Positions 50,380 to 59,446 of a stretch of 64,000 bases of DNA are shown in pieces. Source of the DNA: an uncultured Photobacterium sp. (GTDB taxonomy: Bacteria > Pseudomonadota > Gammaproteobacteria > Enterobacterales > Vibrionaceae); NCBI RefSeq assembly GCF_947039875.1, contig NZ_CAMRAN010000014.1:1-64000 (forward strand), written 5' to 3'. A program made the translations under genes and the position numbers. The notes below the pieces were generated by a model. The model was not told the DNA's origin. It searched no databases and worked only from the letters and a program-made list of their open reading frames with translations. Position 1 is the stretch's first letter, and every line of letters starts with the position of its first letter.

Positions 50380-51276
50380 TTATACAAACCGCATCGACAA
50401 ATCCATTGCCCGCACATGCTTGGTTAGCGCACCGACTGAAATATAATCTACACCTGTTAATGCACATTCGCGAATATTATTCAGAGTAATATCACCAGAG
50501 TTTTCCAACGCCGCGCGGCCGGCGTTAATTTTTACCGCTTCACGCATCATCTCTAGGCTGAAGTTATCTAGCATAATAATATCTGCGCCAGCGGCAATCG
50601 CTTGTTCTAATTCGGCGAGTGATTCGGTTTCTATTTCTACCGGTTTGCCGGGGTTTAATTGCTTGGCAGTGGCGATTGCTTTTTCAATGCCACCACAAGC
50701 CATGATGTGGTTTTCTTTGATTAAATAGGCATCAAACACGCCAATGCGGTGGTTAAAACCGCCACCACAACTGACCGCGTATTTGAGGGCGCTGCGCAAG
50801 CCGGGAACGGTTTTGCGAGTGTCTAATAAACGGGTGTTGGTGCCTTGTAGTTGGTTTACATATTCGGCGGTAAGGGTGGCGCAGCCTGATAAGGTTTGAA
50901 TAAAGTTCATCGCATTACGCTCACCAGTGAGCAATACCCGCGATGGGCCACTTAGGGTACATAATACTTGGTTGGGTTTGACTACCTCGCCATCGGCAAC
51001 CTGCCACTCAATCACCACTTCACCGCCCAATAGGGCAAACACTTCATCGGCCCACAGCTGACCACAAAAAACGCCATATTCACGGGTAATAATAGTGGCG
51101 GTGCTGTGACTATTCGCGGCAATTAAATTAGCAGTAATGTCACGGCTAGCATCAATCTCACCACCTAAATCTTCACGCAGAGTATCAGCAACGGCGCGGG
51201 TAATTTCTAGCGGTAATTGCTGTTTAAGGTAAGTAAGGCGTGCACTGCTGTCGTGTTTCTGTTCCATAGTCGTCAT
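50380..51276 (-). CDS. nadC: Quinolinate phosphoribosyltransferase NadC
   Basis: Converts quinolinate and PRPP to nicotinate mononucleotide in de novo NAD synthesis. I use the ATG at 51276 (298 residues; GGA 7 bases upstream); an ORF reaching back to 51336 is longer but does not match the family. Motifs: REDLGGEIDASRDIT near the N-terminus, RLLDTRKTVPGLR near 155, KYAVSCGGGFNHRIGVFDA and the late EIETESLAELEQA and IIMLDNFS. It is divergent from ampD, the same order as in E. coli and Vibrio. Confidence 0.95.
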   Translation of the reverse strand: MTTMEQKHDSSARLTYLKQQLPLEITRAVADTLREDLGGEIDASRDITANLIAANSHSTATIITREYGVFCGQLWADEVFALLGGEVVIEWQVADGEVVKPNQVLCTLSGPSRVLLTGERNAMNFIQTLSGCATLTAEYVNQLQGTNTRLLDTRKTVPGLRSALKYAVSCGGGFNHRIGVFDAYLIKENHIMACGGIEKAIATAKQLNPGKPVEIETESLAELEQAIAAGADIIMLDNFSLEMMREAVKINAGRAALENSGDITLNNIRECALTGVDYISVGALTKHVRAMDLSMRFV

Positions 51277-51429
51277 GTCGTATCCATAGCAAGAGTTTGC
51301 CGGTAAGTGAATTACCGCGAGTGATAGCAAAAGCATACAGGGAAAAAAAATAGTTTTCGAGGACAGAGGTTTTAATTTTCATCTCGATATTCGATACTCG
51401 ATATTATTTTTCTATAACCTGAGATTTTT

Positions 51430-51975
51430 ATGACTCTAACAATCAACAGCGACCATTGGCTTGATAACGTAAAGCAAGTGCCATCACCATTTTACGATAC
51501 TCGCCCTGATGATGATATTTCACTGCTGGTGGTACATAACATTAGTTTGCCACCGGGTGAATTTGGTGGGCCTTATATTGAACAGTTATTTACCGGGCAG
51601 CTGGATCCTAACGAGCATGCTTATTTCGCATTAATTCATCAATTTCGCGTTTCGGCTCACTGTTTGATCCGTCGTGATGGCAGTATTATTCAGTTCGTAC
51701 CGTTTAATGCGCGAGCATGGCATGCGGGAGTTTCTTGTTTTGAAGGGCGTGATAAATGTAACGATTATTCGATTGGCATTGAGCTTGAAGGTTGTGACTA
51801 TTTGCCTTTCACCCCTAATCAGTATGAAACATTAGCCACTCTTACCCAAAAAATAATGCTGCAGTATCCTGCTATTACGCGCCAGCGAATTACCGGGCAT
51901 GAATTTATTGCGCCTGGACGTAAAACTGACCCTGGATTAGTGTTTGATTGGCATGGCTATAAAGCCCAATTGTAA
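51430..51975 (+). CDS. ampD: 1,6-anhydro-N-acetylmuramyl-L-alanine amidase AmpD
   Basis: Cytosolic zinc amidase that removes the peptide from anhydro-muropeptides in cell-wall recycling; its loss raises AmpR-controlled beta-lactamase where that system exists. It has 181 residues. Zinc and active-site residues are in VVHNISLPPGEFGG (His at about 36), the WHAGVSCFEGRDKCNDYSIGIELEGCD region and ITGHEFIAPGRKTDPG (His and Asp at about 155-167). It is divergent from nadC with a 153-base gap. Confidence 0.96.
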   Translation: MTLTINSDHWLDNVKQVPSPFYDTRPDDDISLLVVHNISLPPGEFGGPYIEQLFTGQLDPNEHAYFALIHQFRVSAHCLIRRDGSIIQFVPFNARAWHAGVSCFEGRDKCNDYSIGIELEGCDYLPFTPNQYETLATLTQKIMLQYPAITRQRITGHEFIAPGRKTDPGLVFDWHGYKAQL

Positions 51976-52283
51976 GAGGTGAATTATTAATAGATTGGTT
52001 AATTTAGTACTGATAAATCATAGGCTTTTTATCTAAACCGTCTTTTACCTAGCAGCAGGATTGAATTTAGTTGGTGGCTTAGTGTTTGATTGGTTGTTAT
52101 GTGGCGTGATCATATATGTTTAAGTTGTGTTAACGGATGAGAGTTCTATGATTTCAATCAAGTTGAATGTGGACTTTCATGATTATTTCTGTAAACTTTC
52201 TACGTCAGTAAATTGGTAATACCAATTACCTGTATTGTTAGTTTTGTTATGAAGCAGATTAATTATAAGAAGCATTCATCATA
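51976..52283. other. ampD-pdhR intergenic region
   Basis: A 308-base non-coding gap. It contains the PdhR operator below and so the pdhR-aceEF promoter region. I see no terminator directly after ampD. Confidence 0.5.
52211..52227. promoter_or_regulatory. PdhR operator
   Basis: A perfect 17-bp palindrome, AATTGGTAATACCAATT, 57 bases before pdhR. The E. coli PdhR consensus is ATTGGTnnnACCAAT, so this is an almost ideal autoregulatory site; pyruvate is the known inducer. Confidence 0.9.
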
Positions 52284-53057
52284 ATGACCTATAAACGTAT
52301 TCGCCAACCCAAACTTTGTGAGGCTATCGAAAAAGAGCTTGAGTGTTTGATTGTCGAAGGGACGTTATCTCCGGGACAACAACTGCCTCCTGAGCGTGAA
52401 CTAGCAAAGCAATTTGATGTTTCTCGCCCGTCAGTTCGTGAGGCGATTCAGCGCTTAGAAGCCAAACATTTACTGACGCGTCGTCAAGGTGGCGGCACAT
52501 TTGTAACCGAAAATTTGTGGGAAAGTTTTTCTGAGCCACTGCTCGATTTATTAGCCGCACACCCAGAAACACAATTAGATTTAGTTGAAGCGCGCCATGC
52601 GCTAGAGGGATTAGCGGCATATTATGCTGCCCTGCGTGGTAATGATGATGATTTCGATCGTATTAAAGATTGTCATGTGCGGATTCAGCAAGCACAACAA
52701 CAAGGTGATTTAGCCGCAGAAGCCGCGGCAGTGATGCAATACCTTATTGCTGTCACCGAGTCGGCACATAATGTGGTGTTATTACACATTATTCGCAGCT
52801 TAGCACCGCTGTTAGAACAGAACGTATTACAGAATTTTGAATACCTTAATCGTCACCAAGCGGTGGTGGATAAGGTGAGTAAGCACAGAGCCAATATTGT
52901 TGCGGCGATTGTTTCAAAACAGCCGAAAAAGGCACGTGAAGCATCCCACGCACATTTGGCTTACATTGAGGAAACTTTGTTGGATTTATCTCGAGAAGAT
53001 AGCAGGCGTCAACGCTCTCTCCGTCGAATCCAGCAACGCAAGGACGGGCTTGACTAG
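52284..53057 (+). CDS. pdhR: Pyruvate-responsive repressor PdhR
   Basis: GntR/FadR-family repressor of the pyruvate dehydrogenase genes, released by pyruvate. It has 257 residues (E. coli 254). The winged-helix N-domain (residues 5-75) has [41 protein letters not shown] read in overlapping pieces, the FCD domain (about 85-230) follows, and the basic C-terminal tail [13 protein letters not shown] is conserved. A perfect operator is upstream. aceE follows 78 bases downstream. Confidence 0.97.
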   Translation: MTYKRIRQPKLCEAIEKELECLIVEGTLSPGQQLPPERELAKQFDVSRPSVREAIQRLEAKHLLTRRQGGGTFVTENLWESFSEPLLDLLAAHPETQLDLVEARHALEGLAAYYAALRGNDDDFDRIKDCHVRIQQAQQQGDLAAEAAAVMQYLIAVTESAHNVVLLHIIRSLAPLLEQNVLQNFEYLNRHQAVVDKVSKHRANIVAAIVSKQPKKAREASHAHLAYIEETLLDLSREDSRRQRSLRRIQQRKDGLD

Positions 53058-53135
53058 GGTTCTTTCATCAGCCAAAGGCCATTTGCAAGTCGCGACATTG
53101 TTAGTTTAGTTGATTATAACGAAAGGATAGATCGC

Positions 53136-55799
53136 ATGTCTGAAGTCATGAAGAGTGACGTGGATGTACTGGAAACTCAAGATTGGTTAGAAGCTCTTGA
53201 ATCAGTAGTCCGTGAAGAAGGTGTTGAGCGCGCACAGTACTTATTAGAGCAAGTATTGGATAAAGCACGTTTAGATGGTGTTGATATGGCAACAGGCATC
53301 AACACTAATTACATTAATACGATTCCTGCGACGCAAGAACCTGCGTACCCAGGTGATACTACGCTAGAGCGTCGTATCCGTTCTATTATCCGTTGGAACG
53401 CGATCATGATCGTATTGCGTGCATCGAAGAAAGATTTAGACCTAGGCGGCCACATGGCGTCTTACCAGTCTGCTTCTGCTTTCTACGAAGTATGTTTTAA
53501 CCACTTCTTCCGCGCACCTAATGACGTTGATGGCGGCGATTTGGTTTATTACCAAGGTCACATCTCTCCAGGGATCTACTCTCGTGCTTTCGTTGAAGGC
53601 CGCTTAACAGCAGATCAGCTTGATAACTTCCGTCAAGAAGTTGATGGCAAAGGTATTCCTTCATACCCACACCCTAAGTTAATGCCTGAATTCTGGCAGT
53701 TCCCAACGGTATCTATGGGTCTAGGTCCTATCTCTGCGATCTACCAAGCACGTTTCCTTAAATATTTAGAAGGCCGTGGTCTTAAAGACACTTCAGCGCA
53801 ACGTGTTTACGCGTTCCTAGGTGACGGCGAGATGGATGAGCCAGAATCACGTGGTGCGATTTCTTTCGCTGCGCGTGAGAAGCTAGATAACTTATGTTTC
53901 CTTATCAACTGTAACCTACAGCGTCTAGATGGTCCGGTTATGGGTAACGGTAAGATCATTCAAGAGCTAGAAGGCCTATTTAAAGGCGCAGGCTGGAATG
54001 TGGTTAAAGTGATCTGGGGTAACAACTGGGATTCACTACTCGCAAAAGACACTACTGGTAAGCTTCTTCAGTTAATGAACGAAACTATCGATGGTGATTA
54101 CCAGACATTTAAATCTAAAGATGGCGCTTATGTACGTGAGCACTTCTTTGGTAAATACCCTGAGACTGCGGCACTGGTTGCTGACATGACAGATGAGCAA
54201 ATCTTTGAGCTGAAACGTGGTGGTCACGATTCATCTAAGCTATTTGCTGCGTTTACTAATGCAAAAGATACTCAAGGTAAACCGACTGTTATTCTTGCTA
54301 AAACTGTTAAAGGTTACGGCATGGGTGAAGCAGCAGAAGGTAAGAACATCGCTCACGGCGTGAAGAAAATGGACATGACTCATGTTCAATACCTACGTGA
54401 TCGTTTAGGTCTACAAGATCTTATCTCTGACGAAGCAATTAAATCATTGCCTTACCTAGAGCTTGAACAAGGCTCTGCAGAGTACAACTACTTACACGCT
54501 CGTCGTGAAGCACTATTAGGTTACACACCTAAGCGTAGCCCTAAGTTCACTCAAGAATTTAAAGTACCTGAGCTAGAAGAGTTTGCACCATTGCTGGTTG
54601 AGCAAAAGCGTGAAATCTCTACCACAATGGCTTACGTTCGTACGCTTAATATTCTATTGAAAGATAAGAATATTGGTAAGAATATCGTGCCAATCATTTG
54701 TGATGAAGCACGTACATTTGGTATGGAAGGTCTGTTCCGTCAAGTGGGTATCTACAACCCAGCGGGTCAAACTTACACTCCAGAAGACCGTGGCGTTGTT
54801 TCTTACTACAAAGAAGCAAACTCAGGTCAGGTACTGCAAGAAGGTATCAACGAATTAGGTTCAATGGCATCTTGGGTTGCTGCTGCAACATCATACAGCA
54901 CCAACGATTTACCAATGATTCCGTTCTACATCTACTACTCAATGTTCGGCTTCCAACGTGTTGGCGACATGGCGTGGATGGCAGGTGACCAACAAGCACG
55001 TGGCTTCCTATTAGGTGCTACTGCTGGTCGCACAACCTTGAACGGTGAAGGTCTTCAGCACGAAGATGGCCATTCACACATCATGGCTAACACAGTGCCT
55101 AACTGTATCTCTTACGACCCAACGTTTGCTTACGAGCTAGCGGTTATCATGCAAGACGGTATTCGTCGCATGTACGGTGAAAACCAAGAGAACATTTATT
55201 ACTACCTAACAGTAATGAATGAAAACTACGCAATGCCTGGCATGCCAGAAGGCGCGGAAGAAGGCATTCGTAAGGGTATCTACAAGTTAGAATCTTACGC
55301 TGGTAGCAACAAAGTTCAGCTAATGAGCTCTGGTACTATCATGAATGAAGTCCGTGCTGCGGCTCAAATTCTAAGTGATGATTACGGTGTTGCGTCTGAT
55401 GTTTACTCAGTAACATCATTCAACGAATTGACTCGTGATGGTCAAGATGTTGAGCGTTACAACATGCTGCACCCACAAGCTGAGCAGAAAGTAGCTTACA
55501 TCACAACGGTTATGGGTTCTGAGCCTGCAATCGCTGCGACTGACTACATGAAGAACTACGCAGAACAAGTTCGCGCGTTCATGCCTTCTGAGTCATTTAA
55601 AGTACTGGGTACTGATGGCTTCGGTCGTTCAGACAGCCGTGCAAACCTACGTCGTCACTTTGAAGTTAATGCTGGCTACGTTGTTGTTGCAGCACTTTCT
55701 GAATTGGCAAAACGTGGTGACATCGAGAATTCTGTAGTTGTAGATGCAATTGCTAAATTCAACATTGACGCAGACAAGATCAACCCGCTATACGCGTAA
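53136..55799 (+). CDS. aceE: Pyruvate dehydrogenase E1 component AceE
   Basis: Thiamine diphosphate-dependent, homodimeric E1 that decarboxylates pyruvate and acetylates lipoyl domains of AceF. It has 887 residues, identical in length to E. coli AceE. The ThDP/Mg2+ motif GDGEMDEPESRG is near residue 229. Codon bias is strong, as for a highly expressed gene. AAAGGATAG lies 8-16 bases before the ATG. It is separated from aceF by only 12 bases, so the two are one unit with pdhR. Confidence 0.98.
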   Translation: MSEVMKSDVDVLETQDWLEALESVVREEGVERAQYLLEQVLDKARLDGVDMATGINTNYINTIPATQEPAYPGDTTLERRIRSIIRWNAIMIVLRASKKDLDLGGHMASYQSASAFYEVCFNHFFRAPNDVDGGDLVYYQGHISPGIYSRAFVEGRLTADQLDNFRQEVDGKGIPSYPHPKLMPEFWQFPTVSMGLGPISAIYQARFLKYLEGRGLKDTSAQRVYAFLGDGEMDEPESRGAISFAAREKLDNLCFLINCNLQRLDGPVMGNGKIIQELEGLFKGAGWNVVKVIWGNNWDSLLAKDTTGKLLQLMNETIDGDYQTFKSKDGAYVREHFFGKYPETAALVADMTDEQIFELKRGGHDSSKLFAAFTNAKDTQGKPTVILAKTVKGYGMGEAAEGKNIAHGVKKMDMTHVQYLRDRLGLQDLISDEAIKSLPYLELEQGSAEYNYLHARREALLGYTPKRSPKFTQEFKVPELEEFAPLLVEQKREISTTMAYVRTLNILLKDKNIGKNIVPIICDEARTFGMEGLFRQVGIYNPAGQTYTPEDRGVVSYYKEANSGQVLQEGINELGSMASWVAAATSYSTNDLPMIPFYIYYSMFGFQRVGDMAWMAGDQQARGFLLGATAGRTTLNGEGLQHEDGHSHIMANTVPNCISYDPTFAYELAVIMQDGIRRMYGENQENIYYYLTVMNENYAMPGMPEGAEEGIRKGIYKLESYAGSNKVQLMSSGTIMNEVRAAAQILSDDYGVASDVYSVTSFNELTRDGQDVERYNMLHPQAEQKVAYITTVMGSEPAIAATDYMKNYAEQVRAFMPSESFKVLGTDGFGRSDSRANLRRHFEVNAGYVVVAALSELAKRGDIENSVVVDAIAKFNIDADKINPLYA

Positions 55800-55811
55800 G
55801 AGGCAAATATA

Positions 55812-57695
55812 ATGGCAATCGAAATTAATGTACCTGACATCGGTGCGGATGAGGTTGAAGTAACTGAGATTCTTGTTAGCGTTGGCGACAAGGTTGAAGA
55901 AGAGCAATCACTGATCACTGTTGAAGGCGATAAAGCATCAATGGAAGTGCCTGCTTCACAAGCGGGTATCGTTAAAGAAATTAAAATCGCGGTGGGTGAT
56001 TCAGTCTCTACTGGTTCATTGATCATGATCTTTGAAGCTGAAGGCGCAGCGGTAGTAGCTCCTGTAGCAGAAGCAGCACCAGTTGCCGCACCTGTGGCAG
56101 CGGCAGCAGCTGAGCTTAAAGAAGTACATGTGCCTGATATCGGTGGTGATGAAGTTGAAGTCACTGAAATCATGGTTGCTATCGGCGACAGCATCGAAGA
56201 AGAGCAGTCACTACTTACCGTTGAAGGCGATAAAGCATCAATGGAAGTACCTGCACCGTTCGCTGGTGTACTAAAAGAAATTAAAATCGCAACGGGTGAT
56301 AAAGTTTCAACTGGCTCACTAGTGATGATTTTTGAAGTTGCTGGTTCAGCGCCAGTAGCTGCTCCTGCTCAAGCAGCAGCACCTGTAGCGGCAGCACCTG
56401 CTGTTGCAGCAGCAAAAGAAGTTCATGTGCCTGATATCGGCGGTGATGAAGTTGAAGTAACTGAAATCATGGTTGCGGTTGGCGATACAGTAGAAGAAGA
56501 GCAATCTCTAATTACTGTTGAAGGCGACAAAGCATCAATGGAAGTTCCTGCACCATTTGCAGGTACTATCAAAGAAATCAAAATCGCTGCTGGCGACAAG
56601 GTTTCTACTGGTTCATTAATCATGATCTTTGACGTTGTTGGCGCAGCACCAGTTGCGGTTGCAGCAGTTCCTGCTCAAGCGGCGGCGCCTGCACCAGTTG
56701 CAGCAGCTCCTGCTCAAGCGGCACCAGCAGCAACGACGGGTGACTTTGAAGAAAACAACGATTATGCACACGCATCACCTGTTGTGCGTCGTCTAGCACG
56801 TGAGTTTGGCGTTAACCTTGCGAAAGTAAAAGGTACTGGCCGTAAGAACCGCGTTCTGAAAGAAGACGTTCAAAGCTTTGTTAAAGATGCACTTAAGCGT
56901 CTTGAGTCTGGTGCTGCAGCATCGGCTTCAGGTAAAGGCGATGGCGCAGCTCTGGGTCTACTACCTTGGCCGAAGATTGACTTCAGCAAGTTTGGTGACA
57001 CAGAAGTTAAGCCTCTGTCTCGTATTAAGAAGATTTCTGGCGCTAACCTGCACCGTAACTGGGTAATGATTCCCCACGTTACACAGTGGGATAATGCAGA
57101 TATCACTGAGCTTGAAGCATTCCGTAAAGACCAAAACGCTATCGAAGCGAAGAAAGACTCTGGCATGAAAATCACGCCACTGGTGTTCATTCTTAAAGCG
57201 GCTGCGAAAGCACTGGAAGCGTTCCCTTCATTCAACTCTTCGCTATCAGATGATGGCGAGAGCTTGATTTTGAAGAAATACATCAACATCGGCATCGCGG
57301 TAGATACACCGAATGGCTTGGTTGTTCCTGTATTTAAAGACGTGAACAAGAAAGGTATTTACGAGCTATCTGAAGAGCTAATGACTATCTCTAAGAAAGC
57401 ACGTGCTGGTAAGCTAACTGCATCAGATATGCAAGGTGGCTGTTTCACTATCTCAAGCCTAGGTGGTTTAGGTGGTACTGCGTTCACACCAATCGTGAAT
57501 GCGCCAGAAGTAGGTATCCTTGGTGTATCTAAGTCTGAAATGAAGCCAGTATGGAACGGTAAAGAGTTTGAACCGCGTCTACAACTGCCATTATCACTAT
57601 CATACGATCACCGTGTGATTGATGGTGCTGAAGGTGCACGTTTCATTACTTACTTAAATGGTTGTCTATCTGACATCCGTCGTTTGGTACTATAA
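55812..57695 (+). CDS. aceF: Dihydrolipoamide acetyltransferase E2 AceF, three lipoyl domains
   Basis: Core of the pyruvate dehydrogenase complex. It has 627 residues: lipoyl domains at about 2-76, 104-177 and 203-275, with the lipoylated lysine of GDKASME at residues 41, 141 and 240, separated by Ala-Pro-rich linkers. Then an E1/E3-binding domain at about 317-355 ([20 protein letters not shown]) and the acetyltransferase domain from about 390, with the catalytic DHRVIDG near the end. Three lipoyl domains match E. coli. The linkers are the flexible arms that move lipoyl groups. Confidence 0.98.
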   Translation: MAIEINVPDIGADEVEVTEILVSVGDKVEEEQSLITVEGDKASMEVPASQAGIVKEIKIAVGDSVSTGSLIMIFEAEGAAVVAPVAEAAPVAAPVAAAAAELKEVHVPDIGGDEVEVTEIMVAIGDSIEEEQSLLTVEGDKASMEVPAPFAGVLKEIKIATGDKVSTGSLVMIFEVAGSAPVAAPAQAAAPVAAAPAVAAAKEVHVPDIGGDEVEVTEIMVAVGDTVEEEQSLITVEGDKASMEVPAPFAGTIKEIKIAAGDKVSTGSLIMIFDVVGAAPVAVAAVPAQAAAPAPVAAAPAQAAPAATTGDFEENNDYAHASPVVRRLAREFGVNLAKVKGTGRKNRVLKEDVQSFVKDALKRLESGAAASASGKGDGAALGLLPWPKIDFSKFGDTEVKPLSRIKKISGANLHRNWVMIPHVTQWDNADITELEAFRKDQNAIEAKKDSGMKITPLVFILKAAAKALEAFPSFNSSLSDDGESLILKKYINIGIAVDTPNGLVVPVFKDVNKKGIYELSEELMTISKKARAGKLTASDMQGGCFTISSLGGLGGTAFTPIVNAPEVGILGVSKSEMKPVWNGKEFEPRLQLPLSLSYDHRVIDGAEGARFITYLNGCLSDIRRLVL

Positions 57696-57713
57696 GGTTT
57701 CACATCCACAACA

Positions 57714-57738
57714 CCATGCCTACCGTTTGTAGGCATGG
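57714..57738 (+). terminator. Hairpin after aceF, possible weak terminator or processing site
   Basis: A perfect 10-bp stem CCATGCCTAC with GTAGGCATGG, loop CGTTT, followed by a mixed AATTGTTGTTT tail rather than a clean T-run. It lies 18 bases past aceF, so it may reduce transcription into lpdA. Confidence 0.5.
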
Positions 57739-57892
57739 AATTGTTGTTTAGCTCACAGGCTGCAGTAATTTATTTTTCATGTTGTTAACAGGTCTGTAAA
57801 CTTGTTACTCAATTTGACGGTGAATTTAGCATTAAAAAAGTACAGCATAGCTGATAGCCTGTTAGGGATAAAAGACTTACAACGAGGTCATG

Positions 57893-59323
57893 ATGAGCAA
57901 AGAAATTAAAGCCCAGGTAGTGGTGTTGGGTTCAGGCCCTGCTGGTTATTCTGCGGCATTCCGTTGTGCAGACTTAGGTCTAGATACGGTTCTAATCGAA
58001 AAATTTAATACTCTTGGCGGCGTATGTCTTAACGTCGGTTGTATTCCATCAAAAGCTCTGCTTCACGTAGCTAAAGTGATCGAAGAAGCAAAAGCGATGG
58101 CAGAGCATGGCGTGATTTTCGGCGAGCCACAAACCGATATCAATAAAATCCGTCTATGGAAAGATAAAGTAATTACCCAACTTACTGGCGGTCTTGGCGG
58201 AATGGCTAAGATGCGTAAAGTTAACGTGGTTAACGGTTACGGTAAATTTACTGGCCCTAATTCAATCGTTGTTGAAGGTGTTGACGGTCAAACGACAGTC
58301 ACATTTGACAATGCAATTATCGCTGCGGGTTCACGCCCAATTAAACTGCCTTTCATTCCACATGAAGACCCACGTATTTGGGATTCAACAGATGCGCTAG
58401 AGCTTAAAGAAGTACCTCAAAAGTTACTGATTATGGGCGGCGGTATCATCGGTCTTGAAATGGGTACGGTTTACCACGCGCTAGGTTCTGATGTCGACGT
58501 TGTTGAGATGTTCGATCAAGTTATTCCAGCAGCTGATAAAGATATCATTAAAGTTTTCACTAAGCGTATTTCTAAGAAATTCAACCTCATGCTTGAAACG
58601 AAAGTGACAGCAGTTGAAGCGAAAGAAGACGGTATCTACGTTTCAATGGAAGGCAAAAAAGCACCCGCTGAGCCTACACGTTATGATGCAGTGCTTGTTG
58701 CTATCGGCCGTGTACCAAATGGTCAGCTAATCGATGCTGAGAAAGCGGGTATCAATGTTGATGAGCGTGGCTTTATTCACGTTGATAAGCAGATGCGTAC
58801 TAACGTTGCTCACATTCATGCGATTGGTGACGTTGTTGGTCAACCAATGCTTGCTCACAAAGGTGTGCATGAAGGCCACGTAGCCGCTGAAGTTATTTCA
58901 GGGAAGAAGCACTACTTCGATCCTAAAGTTATTCCTTCAATTGCCTACACTGAGCCAGAAGTTGCGTGGGTAGGTAAGACTGAGAAAGAAGCAAAAGCTG
59001 AAGGTATTAACTACGAAGTTTCAACATTCCCATGGGCTGCATCTGGCCGTGCTATTGCATCTGATTGTGCTGATGGTATGACGAAGATGATCTTCGATAA
59101 AGACACTCACCGTGTTATCGGTGGTGCTATCGTAGGTACTAACGGTGGTGAATTATTAGGTGAAATCGGTCTAGCGATCGAGATGGGTTGTGATGCGGAA
59201 GATATCGCATTAACAATTCACGCTCACCCAACATTGCATGAATCAATTGGTCTTGCAGCAGAAGTATTTGAAGGTTCAATCACTGACCTGCCAAATGCAA
59301 AAGCAGTAAAGCGTAAGAAGTAA
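57893..59323 (+). CDS. lpdA: Dihydrolipoamide dehydrogenase (E3)
   Basis: FAD enzyme that reoxidises lipoamide for pyruvate and 2-oxoglutarate dehydrogenases and the glycine cleavage system. I prefer the second of two adjacent ATGs (57893), which has GAGG 5 bases upstream; 476 residues. The FAD motif VVVLGSGPAGYSAAF (residues 9-23), redox cysteines GGVCLNVGCIPSKALLH (Cys about 45 and 50), NAD loop LIMGGGIIGLEMGT (about 179-192) and the C-terminal HAHPTLHES are present. It lies 194 bases after aceF, probably with an additional promoter, as in E. coli. Confidence 0.98.
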   Translation: MSKEIKAQVVVLGSGPAGYSAAFRCADLGLDTVLIEKFNTLGGVCLNVGCIPSKALLHVAKVIEEAKAMAEHGVIFGEPQTDINKIRLWKDKVITQLTGGLGGMAKMRKVNVVNGYGKFTGPNSIVVEGVDGQTTVTFDNAIIAAGSRPIKLPFIPHEDPRIWDSTDALELKEVPQKLLIMGGGIIGLEMGTVYHALGSDVDVVEMFDQVIPAADKDIIKVFTKRISKKFNLMLETKVTAVEAKEDGIYVSMEGKKAPAEPTRYDAVLVAIGRVPNGQLIDAEKAGINVDERGFIHVDKQMRTNVAHIHAIGDVVGQPMLAHKGVHEGHVAAEVISGKKHYFDPKVIPSIAYTEPEVAWVGKTEKEAKAEGINYEVSTFPWAASGRAIASDCADGMTKMIFDKDTHRVIGGAIVGTNGGELLGEIGLAIEMGCDAEDIALTIHAHPTLHESIGLAAEVFEGSITDLPNAKAVKRKK

Positions 59324-59346
59324 TTCTCGCTTAATGTTCTGTAAAT

Positions 59347-59372
59347 AAAAAAGCGCCTGATGGCGCTTTTTT
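59347..59372 (+). terminator. Intrinsic terminator after lpdA
   Basis: AAAAAAGCGCC pairs with GGCGCTTTTTT around a TGAT loop, 24 bases past the lpdA stop. The symmetric A/T flanks may also stop the convergent chemoreceptor transcript. Confidence 0.92.
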
Positions 59373-59376
59373 GTTA

Positions 59377-59418
59377 GCTATAGTTTTGTTCGCTATAGTT
59401 TTGTTCGCTATAGCTTCG
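59377..59418. repeat. Tandem 15-bp repeat (2.8 copies)
   Basis: GCTATAGTTTTGTTC occurs at 59377-59391 and 59392-59406, with a diverged third partial copy GCTATAGCTTCG (59407-59418). It lies between convergent lpdA and the chemoreceptor gene. Confidence 0.9.
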
Positions 59419-59446
59419 TAAACCAATAGCGATTTAAGGTTGATAA

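Noticed and set aside
51277..51336. Longer nadC start at 51336
   Set aside because: The extra 20 residues look like a signal-peptide-like chance translation, do not belong to the NadC family, and NadC is cytosolic.
55676..56194. 172-codon antisense ORF over the aceE end and aceF start
   Set aside because: Its Ala-Thr-Ser-rich, repetitive sequence is the antisense of the repeated lipoyl domains and Ala-Pro linkers; the plus-strand genes explain the DNA fully.
56870..57349. 159-codon antisense ORF within aceF
   Set aside because: A shadow of the conserved acetyltransferase domain; no family similarity and no start signal.
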